The notes beneath the pieces were generated by a model. The model ran no database searches and was not told where the DNA came from. It saw nothing but the letters and a program-made list of their open reading frames with translations. Below, one piece after another: positions 25,410 to 32,764 of a DNA stretch of 64,000 nucleotides; position 1 is the stretch's first letter; each line of letters begins with the position of its first letter. The stretch is from an uncultured Armatimonadota bacterium (GTDB taxonomy: Bacteria > Armatimonadota > Armatimonadia > Armatimonadales > Armatimonadaceae): the NCBI GenBank assembly GCA_903910385.1, contig CAIVZM010000017.1:1-64000 (forward strand). The letters run 5' to 3'. The position numbers and the translations under genes are program-made.

Positions 25410-28003
25410 TTCGCGCCTCCCTTCGTTACGGTCGTCGCCGGGACAGTCCCGGGCTTAGTGGTGGGCTGAGCGGCGGCAGGGCGTGGCATTGACTCCGCTA
25501 CGTAACCGCCACCGGTCGGTAATGTTGCCCCGCGACTATCTGACGCTATGGGACCGCCGTAACCGCCAACAGAGGGCGGATTGGATGTTGTAGGCATCGG
25601 CGTTTTCAGGTCTTTTCCGGTATTTATGTCCAGTCCGACCACCAGAGTTACAGAATCCTTTGCGGATACATCCCCGCCGATCTGCGGACCGAACTTCGTT
25701 CCCGGTAACTTCGCCATCAACGTCGGACGACGAAGACTGACATCCCCAAAGTTCATATCGGGAGTCGCTCGATATTGCAGATAAGAGTTGCCGTTCGGAC
25801 TTTCATCTCCATAAATCGCCGTCGTAATCTGGCGCGCCGGGATAACCACTTCCGCCGCTCCCGGTCTCAGAGAACCGAGCGTAAAGGTAGTGTATTGCCA
25901 GCGCCGCCAGTCCGGATGATGGGCGTCCGGCGTCACGATGCGCCACACGGTGATTATCGCATCCTGCAGGGTTTCGCCGGTCTGGTTGTCGATGGACGCT
26001 ATCGCTTCCCCGTTGGAACCACCCCGTAAGGTCGCGGTAATGCCGCCGGGCAGACGGATACTTTGCTCGTGACCGAGACGTCTAAAAGCGAGATTATTGA
26101 CGCTGAACGCCGGGGCGACGAGATTTCCCTCTGCATCTTCCGCTGTGGTCAGGGAGCTTGCCCTGTCATCCACTTTCAACCGTTCTTCCAGTAGTTCCAT
26201 GCCCGGAATGGCGATTTTGTAGTTTCCGGCATGAGGGAAGAACATTTCGGTGTATCCGGAAAAATGACCCAGCGGGTCGTTCTGCGCCAGCGTGAGCACT
26301 CCCGCCGTTCGCCGTGACGTTGGCATGAAATACAGTTGCACGGTCAGCAAATGAATGCCTGCGGCGAAGAGCGCAGCCAGCGCCGGGCCGGTAAACCAGG
26401 CGAGGTTCATGCGGCGCGTATGCTTGAGAACGACGAAGGTTACGGGAATGGCAAGCAGGAAATACGCCAGGAAGAAGTAGGTTACTGTCGGCGTTGAGGG
26501 AAGCGCAAGGTAGAAGGGATCATTAAGACCATTCGCGCCATTTTCGCTCATGATACGGTTTCGCGCCGCCAGTGTCAGCAACTGACGTTGATTCAGCGAA
26601 CCGGTTCCCTTCAGTTGACTCAACTTTTGCCATAGCGTAGTGTAATTTTCCCATTCGCGCAAGTTGTCGTTTGTCGCGTCAAAGTTGGTATAAAGCGTTG
26701 ATCCTGCACCCAGAGGCTTCCAGATGATGGTAGGACGATTTCCCGCCTCAATATTCGTATCCGCAGGAAGCGCCAGGTCCAGCGCCTGTGATATCGCTCC
26801 GTCCGAAGGCGTAATCGTTGTTTTGCCTGAGACGGTTTTGGACAACTTCACCGGAGCGAGTTTCGCCCCCTCCGCTGTTTGCAGCAGAGGGTTATCCTCG
26901 CCGCCCATCATGTAGACGGCCCCGCCTGTTTTTACCCATTCACGAATCGCTGTCCATTGTGCGCTGTTCAAATCTCTGCCGTCATGACTGATGACCAGCA
27001 GTCGCAGTCCGGAGTAACCGATGGCGCGATCCGGCGCATTTTCGACCGTGGCGTATGCGCCGGGCAACTGAGAACCGTTCGGCATGCCGTTATTCGCGTT
27101 CAGATTTGGTCTTCCCGGAATTTGCCTCGGTTCGAGGGCTCCCAGTTTTTTACCGATGTACCCGATTACCGAGTCGCTAGATCCGCCACGGAAAGGAATG
27201 GGTGTGGAATTGATCTTCCCGTTCAGCGATACCGTGACTGTCATGGAACAACCATAGGATAAGGTTGCCGGGTCTGGTCGGGGATAAAGGGTGACTTTCG
27301 ATTTCTGATAACCCGGTAAATGGACGATCCGTCGGTAGGTTCTCACGTTGCCATTGCCAGCGACATTGACTGTGAAGGTGGCATTCCCCTCTGGACCATT
27401 ATTGGTCACGGTCGCTATCAGCGGCATCGTCTCCGCAGTGTCCAAGCCTTCGAATGCCGGAATGACTGTCAGATCGGTAGCTCTCGCTTGCATGATCGCC
27501 GATGCAGGGCGCACGGTAGCTTGCATCGCTTGCGGATTGAACGAAGGCGTTATCTGGTCTTCCTGATGGCTTTCGATGGCTCCGGGATCGTTCCTGAACG
27601 GGGAGGGAAACGCCACAGCGACAAAACCCGCCGCCAGCGCCAGCGCCGCCGCCGTCAGGGATCGACCGCTCAGAAGTGGCCATTTCTGGCGTCGTTCGGT
27701 CTGTAGCGTGCGTGCCCCGGTCGATGGCGTCTCAGATTGTAATCTGGCTTTGACCGCTGACCAATCGCCCGGCCGCTCCGGGGTAGGGGCGCTGGCAAAA
27801 GCGTTCCATGCGGCGCCCGTCCGCTGATACTCCTGAGCGGCATCGCGGCATTTGTCACACTTCGCCAGATGCGCTTCGATCTGGCGACGCTCGTCTTCGG
27901 GGACTCCCGCTGGAGTCATGTAGTCTTCCAGACGGGGTTCGATGGCGTCGCAATCGTCGCCCCCGCCGTTTCTGTTCCGGAATGTCCAGAATGCGCTTTT
28001 CAT
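25406..28003 (-). CDS. Anti-sigma zinc finger fused to a large ABC-associated membrane protein
   Basis: This 865-residue protein begins with a cytoplasmic zinc-binding anti-sigma (ZAS/zf-HC2) finger: His45, Cys49 and Cys52 in HLAKCDKC. A membrane segment follows at about 108-130, then an extracytoplasmic beta domain (about 180-270), a flavodoxin/GATase-like segment (LLVISHDGRDL, TGGAVYMMGGED, about 330-370), two membrane helices (about 505-550; FFLAYFLLAIPVTFVVLK) and a long C-terminal beta-rich region ending in a Gly/Pro-rich tail. The latter part resembles auxiliary proteins of GldG-like ABC systems and is paralogous to the 667-residue protein at 53607-55610. It is 6 nt downstream of an ECF sigma gene and overlaps the permease gene by 4 nt. 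I infer that it holds the sigma factor and links its release to the exporter or envelope state. Confidence 0.8.
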   Translation of the reverse strand: MKSAFWTFRNRNGGGDDCDAIEPRLEDYMTPAGVPEDERRQIEAHLAKCDKCRDAAQEYQRTGAAWNAFASAPTPERPGDWSAVKARLQSETPSTGARTLQTERRQKWPLLSGRSLTAAALALAAGFVAVAFPSPFRNDPGAIESHQEDQITPSFNPQAMQATVRPASAIMQARATDLTVIPAFEGLDTAETMPLIATVTNNGPEGNATFTVNVAGNGNVRTYRRIVHLPGYQKSKVTLYPRPDPATLSYGCSMTVTVSLNGKINSTPIPFRGGSSDSVIGYIGKKLGALEPRQIPGRPNLNANNGMPNGSQLPGAYATVENAPDRAIGYSGLRLLVISHDGRDLNSAQWTAIREWVKTGGAVYMMGGEDNPLLQTAEGAKLAPVKLSKTVSGKTTITPSDGAISQALDLALPADTNIEAGNRPTIIWKPLGAGSTLYTNFDATNDNLREWENYTTLWQKLSQLKGTGSLNQRQLLTLAARNRIMSENGANGLNDPFYLALPSTPTVTYFFLAYFLLAIPVTFVVLKHTRRMNLAWFTGPALAALFAAGIHLLTVQLYFMPTSRRTAGVLTLAQNDPLGHFSGYTEMFFPHAGNYKIAIPGMELLEERLKVDDRASSLTTAEDAEGNLVAPAFSVNNLAFRRLGHEQSIRLPGGITATLRGGSNGEAIASIDNQTGETLQDAIITVWRIVTPDAHHPDWRRWQYTTFTLGSLRPGAAEVVIPARQITTAIYGDESPNGNSYLQYRATPDMNFGDVSLRRPTLMAKLPGTKFGPQIGGDVSAKDSVTLVVGLDINTGKDLKTPMPTTSNPPSVGGYGGPIASDSRGATLPTGGGYVAESMPRPAAAQPTTKPGTVPATTVTKGGAK

Positions 28004-28009
28004 AGCGGA

Positions 28010-28708
28010 TTATTCCCCCTCCTCTTTCAGTAGCGACAGGAAGATATTTTTGAAACGCTGTCGCGCACGGAAAGCTCGCACCGGAGCGCTGATTCGGGTG
28101 CAACCGATCGCCGCCGCAATATCGTCCATGTTCATACCTTCTACATATCGCAAGAGTAAAATTTCCCGGTCGTCGGGCGCAAGACGGCGCAAGGCGGTCT
28201 GCACCTGCGCCGCATCGGCGGCGCGTTCCATAGAGTGAAAGGGATCATCGAAGTCGTGGGAGGAGTTCAGGACGAGATTGGTCGCGCCTTCCGGCGTCGT
28301 CAGTCCATATCCGTGTTCGGCGTGTCGTTTCTTCTGTCGCAGACGGTCGCGGCAAATGTTGCCGCAAATGGAGAACAAATAAGTGCGAATCCGACAATCG
28401 CCACGGAACTTTGCAAGCGACTGACATGCCCGAATGAACGTTTCCTGCCGTATATCATCCGCCTCTTCCACATTTTCCATCATGCGATACGCATGGCGGA
28501 AGACGGACGCTTCGTACCGATCATAGACCAGTCCGAAGGCTTCTATATCGCCGGTCCGGGCGCGGGCGATCCATTCCTCTTCTTCGACGCGTCGGGCGAT
28601 TTCTTCCAGCACGCCTCGTTCCGAGGCCGCTACCGCCTGCCATGCCGCTGTGGTCGCCGCAGAGGATGCGGAGTTCGTCACCGTCGCTGAAACTGACACG
28701 CTTTTCAT
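28010..28708 (-). CDS. ECF-type RNA polymerase sigma factor
   Basis: The 232-residue protein has sigma region 2 (YDRYEASVFRHAYRMMENVEEADDIRQETFIRACQSL, split here as YDRYEASVFRHAYRMM and ADDIRQETFIRACQSL, about residues 63-100) and region 4 (LRRLAPDDREILLLRYVEG and MDDIAAAIGCT, about residues 168-205) and no regions 1 or 3, as in ECF sigma factors. The 50-residue N-terminal extension is Ala/Ser/Thr-rich. GAAAGGGT lies immediately before the ATG. It heads the operon with its presumed anti-sigma partner. The unusual end of region 4 (CTRISAPVRAFRARQRF) replaces the more common SxxxVKSRLxRA, but the basic character is kept. Confidence 0.9.
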   Translation of the reverse strand: MKSVSVSATVTNSASSAATTAAWQAVAASERGVLEEIARRVEEEEWIARARTGDIEAFGLVYDRYEASVFRHAYRMMENVEEADDIRQETFIRACQSLAKFRGDCRIRTYLFSICGNICRDRLRQKKRHAEHGYGLTTPEGATNLVLNSSHDFDDPFHSMERAADAAQVQTALRRLAPDDREILLLRYVEGMNMDDIAAAIGCTRISAPVRAFRARQRFKNIFLSLLKEEGE

Positions 28709-28840
28709 ACCCTTTCACCACGTTTGGACGTTGTTGAGAGGCAGTTCATTACATTAGGAACGGGGCGACGATAAAAAAAGTTACGGAACGCTCACCTATC
28801 CCGGTATAAACCATTGGTAACAGCGCGATCGTCATCGTTG

Positions 28841-28846
28841 TATAAT
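28841..28846 (+). promoter_or_regulatory. Predicted -10 element of the cyclophilin gene
   Basis: Perfect TATAAT 42 nt before the ATG at 28889, with GGAG at 28871-28874 in between. The best -35 candidate (TTGGTA at 28814-28819) is 21 nt away, too far for a standard promoter, so only the -10 is proposed. Confidence 0.4.
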
Positions 28847-28888
28847 GACATAGTTTTCACTTTACCCTTTGGAGTTAGAATCAAATCT

Positions 28889-29566
28889 ATGACTATAGCC
28901 AGAGCATTAATGGCAGGTATCGCCCTTGCGACCATGACCTGTTTGACAACCGTCGTCACTCCCCAGTCTGCGAACGCGCAGACGACTGACCCCAAAATCA
29001 AAGCGGCTCTCAAAGATCCCGCTACGCTCAAGGAAAAAGCGCCGACGAAGTTCCAGGCGAAGTTTGAAACCAGCAAGGGCGACTTTTATGTGGACGTCAA
29101 CCGCTCCTGGTCGCCGAACGGAGCGGATCGCTTCTACAATCTGGTGAAGAACGGATTCTTCAACAATATCCGCTTTTTCCGTGTCGTTCCGGGCTTCGTC
29201 GTTCAGTTCGGCATCCATGGTGATCCCGATCTGGCAAAGAAATGGCTTCAGTCGAATATCCCCGACGATGAAAAAGTGGTCAAGGGTAATATGCGCGGGT
29301 TTATGACCTTCGCCAAGTCCGGCGCGCCCAATAGCCGCTCGACACAGATTTTCATCAACCTGCGTGATAACGAACGTCTGGATTCGATGGGCTTTTCCGC
29401 CTTTGCTCAGGTAACCAAAGGCATGGATGTCGTGGATAAACTTTACGATGGCTATGGCGAGCAAATCACGCAGTTACAGGTTGAGATCGCGCAGGGCGGA
29501 AACGCCTACCTGGCAAAAGAGTGGCCCAAACTGGATTACATCAAGCAAGCCACTATTGTAAAGTAG
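28889..29566 (+). CDS. Exported cyclophilin-type peptidyl-prolyl isomerase
   Basis: From ATG 28889 the protein has 225 residues: a signal peptide (TIARALMAGIALATMTCLTT to SANA), then a cyclophilin domain with FKTSKGDF-like start (FETSKGDFYVDVNR), RFYNLVKNGFFNNIRFFRVV, GFMTFAKSGAPNSRSTQIFI and FSAFAQVTKGMDVVDKL. It catalyses proline cis-trans isomerisation, here probably in the periplasm. The catalytic Arg of FHR (FFRVV here) is kept. The longer frame from 28814 is rejected because the GGAG at 28871 and the TATAAT at 28841 point to 28889. Confidence 0.92.
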   Translation: MTIARALMAGIALATMTCLTTVVTPQSANAQTTDPKIKAALKDPATLKEKAPTKFQAKFETSKGDFYVDVNRSWSPNGADRFYNLVKNGFFNNIRFFRVVPGFVVQFGIHGDPDLAKKWLQSNIPDDEKVVKGNMRGFMTFAKSGAPNSRSTQIFINLRDNERLDSMGFSAFAQVTKGMDVVDKLYDGYGEQITQLQVEIAQGGNAYLAKEWPKLDYIKQATIVK

Positions 29567-29585
29567 CGGGTATAGACTACGTCAA

Positions 29586-29665
29586 CAAAACGAAGTGGTA
29601 GCGGAAACGGTCGGTAAGATCAACAGGCATATCTTGCCAACCGTTTCCGCTACCGCTCCGTTTTG
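29586..29665. terminator. Long imperfect hairpin between convergent genes
   Basis: Two 35-nt arms (29586-29620 and 29631-29665) flank a 10-nt loop. They pair at 31 of 35 positions; on either strand two of the four exceptions become G-U wobbles. Arms begin and end with CAAAACG / CGTTTTG, so each transcript direction ends its stem in a short T-run, as in bidirectional terminators. It starts 20 nt after the cyclophilin stop; the convergent rel gene ends 227 nt to the right. Confidence 0.55.
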
Positions 29666-29891
29666 TGATCATTGATAAGATACCCTCCGGGTAGTCCCAT
29701 TCAAAAAACGCAGGAACGGGATGTACGCTAATCCGCGCCCGAAAAAATGATGATGAAAACGCTGCATTGCCGGGGCGTCCCGTTCTGATAGGCGGTCGAT
29801 AAAATTAATTTGTTGCAGGTTGATCGGCTTTTTCTGCTCTGTACAAGCGGTATGCTGTCCGCGCACAGCGTGATGCCGTCTGCTTAAAAGT
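29666..29891. other. Stretch without a convincing gene
   Basis: Together with the hairpin this makes a gap of 325 nt between the cyclophilin gene and rel. A 65-codon frame on the minus strand (29669-29866) has no ribosome binding site, no recognisable domain and a random-looking composition, so I do not call it. Confidence 0.5.
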
Positions 29892-32342
29892 TCAGGTGAG
29901 GTAGGGTGGAGGAGGGGTTTTTCGCTTGCGAGCAGGCGTTTTCTGAATATTGGTCACCGGGGCGGGAGCCTCTTCCGCTCCCACACCGAGACGGTAGACG
30001 GCGAGCATATCTTCTAATCCGCGAAGTTTTCGCATGAGCGTCTCCGCGTATTCCACGGAGGCCGCCTGATAATCGATGCGGAGGATGGCAGTGCCGGAAG
30101 ACACGTTCGACTTTGTGTTGATGGAAAGAATGAAGGTCTTGTTTTCCGAGAAAACTTCGGTGACATCGCGTAATAACCCGACACGGTCGATACTTTCCAG
30201 AATAACCCCTGTCTCGAATCGGGAATTCTCCGAAGGTTGCCAGTCTACCGCCGTCAATCGTTGACGTTCGGATTCATCGTTGCGGAAATTGACGACATTG
30301 ATACAGCCTTCGCGATGCAACATAATCCCGCGTCCCCGCGAGATATATCCGATCACTTCATCGCCGGGCAGGGGCAGGCAACAACCGGCTCGCTTGATCT
30401 CGACGCCATTGACGCCCCCGGGAGCGATGGCGAGTTTACTTTCTGTGGAGTAACCGCGCCGTTTGATCGGGACGGGAATCGAGCCATCGGCGGCGGGCGC
30501 AGGAGGCGCGGAAGATTCGATCTCGTGACGCAGGCGATTGATCAGACTGCCCAGCGCAACATCGCCGAAACCGACGGCGGCGTAGAGGTCTTCTGGACTG
30601 ATCTTGTTGAGTTGCAGGGCGATATCCTGCATCCTCTTATGATCCTTCAGAATTTCCTGCGGCAGTCCATGACGACCTAACTCCTCATAGATGGAGGAAT
30701 GACCGTTCGCGACATTGTCATCGAAGCGTAAACGTCGGAAATAATGCTTGATCTTCGAACGGGCATGGCTACTTTTCGCCAGTTGGAGCCAGTCCAGCGA
30801 GGGTTTCGCCTGAGGACGGGTCACGACGGAACAGATATCGCCGTTCTGAAATTCGTAAGATACCGGGACGATTTTCCCGTTCACCTTCGCCGCCGCCAGA
30901 TGCTCCCCGACATCGGAGTGGATACGGAAAGCGAAATCCACCGGGGTCGCCCCGGCGGGCAGATCGATCACGTCGCCTTTCGGGGTGAATACGAAGACCT
31001 GATCGGTAAAGAGATCGGAAACGACCGACTTCAGGAATTGCGAAGAGTCTTTGGAGTCCTGTTGCCAGTCGAACAGTTGCTGACGCAGGAACGCCATACG
31101 CCGCTCAAACTCATTATCTCCCGCTTTGGCTCCTTCACCGCGCTCTTTATATGCCCAGTGCGCCGCAACCCCGAACTCGGCGACCCGGTGCATTTCCCAT
31201 GTGCGGATTTGCACTTCCAGCGGCTGACCATGCGGCCCAGATACTTTGGTATGGATACTCTGATACAGGTTGGGCTTGGTGCGAGCGATATAATCGTCGA
31301 ATTTCCCCGCCAGCGGCATAAAGACAGTGTGGACGATTCCAATGGCTGCGTAGCATTGCGCAATCGAGGCGCGTTCACGAGCGGTAGCCTCCTCAGACGT
31401 ATCGCTGTCGTTACGCCGCTCACCGACAATCACACGCAGGGCGATAAGGTCATAGAGTTCGGAAAGATCCAGTTCCTGCTTCTTCATCTTGTTATAGATG
31501 CTCCACAGGTGCTTGGGCCGACCCTGAATCTCTACATCCGGCATCCCAGAGGCAGCGAAAGTGACGCGGAGGTGATGGATAGCGTCGGAGATATCCTTCT
31601 CGCGTTCACGCCGCGTCTTCGTAATCCGCTCCGTGAGGGAGTTGTACTCTTCCGGGTAAAGGTTTTTAAATGCCAGGTCTTCCAGTTGCCATTTGATTTG
31701 CCAGATTCCCAGACGGTGCGCCAGCGGAGCGAAGATTTGCATGGTCTCCTCCGCCACTTTTTTACGCCGCTCCTCGGAGAGTCCCTGAAGCGTCCGCATA
31801 TTGTGCAGGCGGTCCGCCAGTTTGATGACCATGACCCGGAAGTCCTTCGCCATGGCGAGGAGGATTTTACGCAAATTTTCCGCTGAGGAGCGGGTCTCCA
31901 TGCGCTTTTTCCGCCGTGGGTCGTTTTTTGCGGCGATTGCGGCATCGGACTCTTTTTCGCGGGGCGGCAATTCCAATCCGGGCAAGGTTCTGCTGACTTC
32001 CGCGTTGCGTCGCTCAAAATCCGCCAGTTTTAATTTTGTGACGCCATCAACCAGAGTTGCGATTTCCGGCGTGAAGGCGGCGGCAAGCTCATCGTAGACG
32101 ACTCCCTGATCTTCGATGACATCGTGCAATAACCCTGCCGCCAGCGAGGGAACATCCATTTCCAGGTCTGCCAGAATGTCCGTAACCGCCAGTGGGTGAA
32201 TAATGTAAGGCTCGCCCGTCTTGCGTTTCTGATCCTTGTGCTTTTCGGCGGCGAAATCATAGGCGCGACGCAACAGAGCGATATCGCCCTCCGGGGCGTA
32301 ACGCTTGAGCTTATTGATAATGGTTTCAATATTCGCTGCCAT
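29892..32342 (-). CDS. rel: Bifunctional (p)ppGpp synthetase/hydrolase (RelA/SpoT family)
   Basis: The 816-residue protein has the full long-RSH layout: HD hydrolase domain (HPLAVTDIL, LLHDVIEDQG and LADRLHNMRTL, residues about 25-200) with intact metal-binding His-Asp; synthetase domain (RPKHLWSIYNKMKKQELDLS, KFDDYIARTKPNLYQSIHTK and EVQIRTWEMHRVAEFGVAAHW in part, about 255-420); TGS (VFVFTPKGDVIDLPAGATPV, about 455-515); a zinc-finger-like helical region with CCLPLPGDEVIGY; and a C-terminal ACT domain. Both activities are expected. Between RVIV and CYAAIG the synthetase carries a charged insertion of about 20 residues. A GGAA lies 7 nt before the ATG. Confidence 0.96.
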   Translation of the reverse strand: MAANIETIINKLKRYAPEGDIALLRRAYDFAAEKHKDQKRKTGEPYIIHPLAVTDILADLEMDVPSLAAGLLHDVIEDQGVVYDELAAAFTPEIATLVDGVTKLKLADFERRNAEVSRTLPGLELPPREKESDAAIAAKNDPRRKKRMETRSSAENLRKILLAMAKDFRVMVIKLADRLHNMRTLQGLSEERRKKVAEETMQIFAPLAHRLGIWQIKWQLEDLAFKNLYPEEYNSLTERITKTRREREKDISDAIHHLRVTFAASGMPDVEIQGRPKHLWSIYNKMKKQELDLSELYDLIALRVIVGERRNDSDTSEEATARERASIAQCYAAIGIVHTVFMPLAGKFDDYIARTKPNLYQSIHTKVSGPHGQPLEVQIRTWEMHRVAEFGVAAHWAYKERGEGAKAGDNEFERRMAFLRQQLFDWQQDSKDSSQFLKSVVSDLFTDQVFVFTPKGDVIDLPAGATPVDFAFRIHSDVGEHLAAAKVNGKIVPVSYEFQNGDICSVVTRPQAKPSLDWLQLAKSSHARSKIKHYFRRLRFDDNVANGHSSIYEELGRHGLPQEILKDHKRMQDIALQLNKISPEDLYAAVGFGDVALGSLINRLRHEIESSAPPAPAADGSIPVPIKRRGYSTESKLAIAPGGVNGVEIKRAGCCLPLPGDEVIGYISRGRGIMLHREGCINVVNFRNDESERQRLTAVDWQPSENSRFETGVILESIDRVGLLRDVTEVFSENKTFILSINTKSNVSSGTAILRIDYQAASVEYAETLMRKLRGLEDMLAVYRLGVGAEEAPAPVTNIQKTPARKRKTPPPPYLT

Positions 32343-32757
32343 AAAGAGTTCCGAGGCTAAATTCGAGTTAGAGGTAATGTTTATTATGCGCTATCAGAGG
32401 GCGATTTTCAATCACAACAAGAATGAGCGGGAGATTGTTCTCGCGCTCAATTTTGTATGCTGATTTTGAGGATGCTGATTTATTTACCCGACGGGCTTTT
32501 CTTTTCATCAATACCCCGGGGGCTTGCCCCGTTCTGACTGTCTGCGACTCTCAGTCGGCAGACCTACGGCAAATACCCCGGGGCTTGCCCCAGAGAACCT
32601 TATTGTCGCGGTAGAGAATGGTATCTGTCTATTCGCTCCATAGGACAAGATGCCCCGTCAGAACCCTGTTCCGCAAAGTGGCATGGTGACGCGCCTAGCG
32701 ATAAAATTTCCTACACCGAACGTCGCCTGAAAAGATTTGTTGACATTATGGCAAATC
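32343..32757. other. Intergenic region with a repeated CCCCGGGG motif and the lon promoter region
   Basis: There is no convincing gene in these 415 nt between the divergent rel and lon genes. The motif AATACCCCGGGGCTTGCCCC occurs at 32572-32591 and again, with one extra G, at 32510-32530. A 63-codon plus-strand frame at 32423-32614 spans these repeats and looks random. The inverted repeat near lon is listed separately. Confidence 0.6.
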
Positions 32758-32764
32758 ATGTCAA
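32740..32764. promoter_or_regulatory. Inverted repeat at the 5' end of lon
   Basis: TTGACAT (32740-32746) and ATGTCAA (32758-32764) are perfect 7-bp inverted arms separated by 11 nt, giving a spacing of about two helical turns between centres typical of a dimeric repressor site. The left arm contains TTGACA, a consensus -35 hexamer, although no good -10 follows at 16-18 nt. The right arm covers the ATG at 32758; if lon starts at TTG 32803, the site lies in the promoter or leader. Confidence 0.4.

Noticed and set aside
21850-28708. Phage or insertion sequence origin for the sigma-ABC operon
   Set aside because: No transposase, integrase or flanking repeats are seen, and base composition looks like the neighbours.
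32423-32614. 63-codon plus-strand frame in the rel-lon gap
   Set aside because: It spans the repeated CCCCGGGG motifs and has a random-looking composition.
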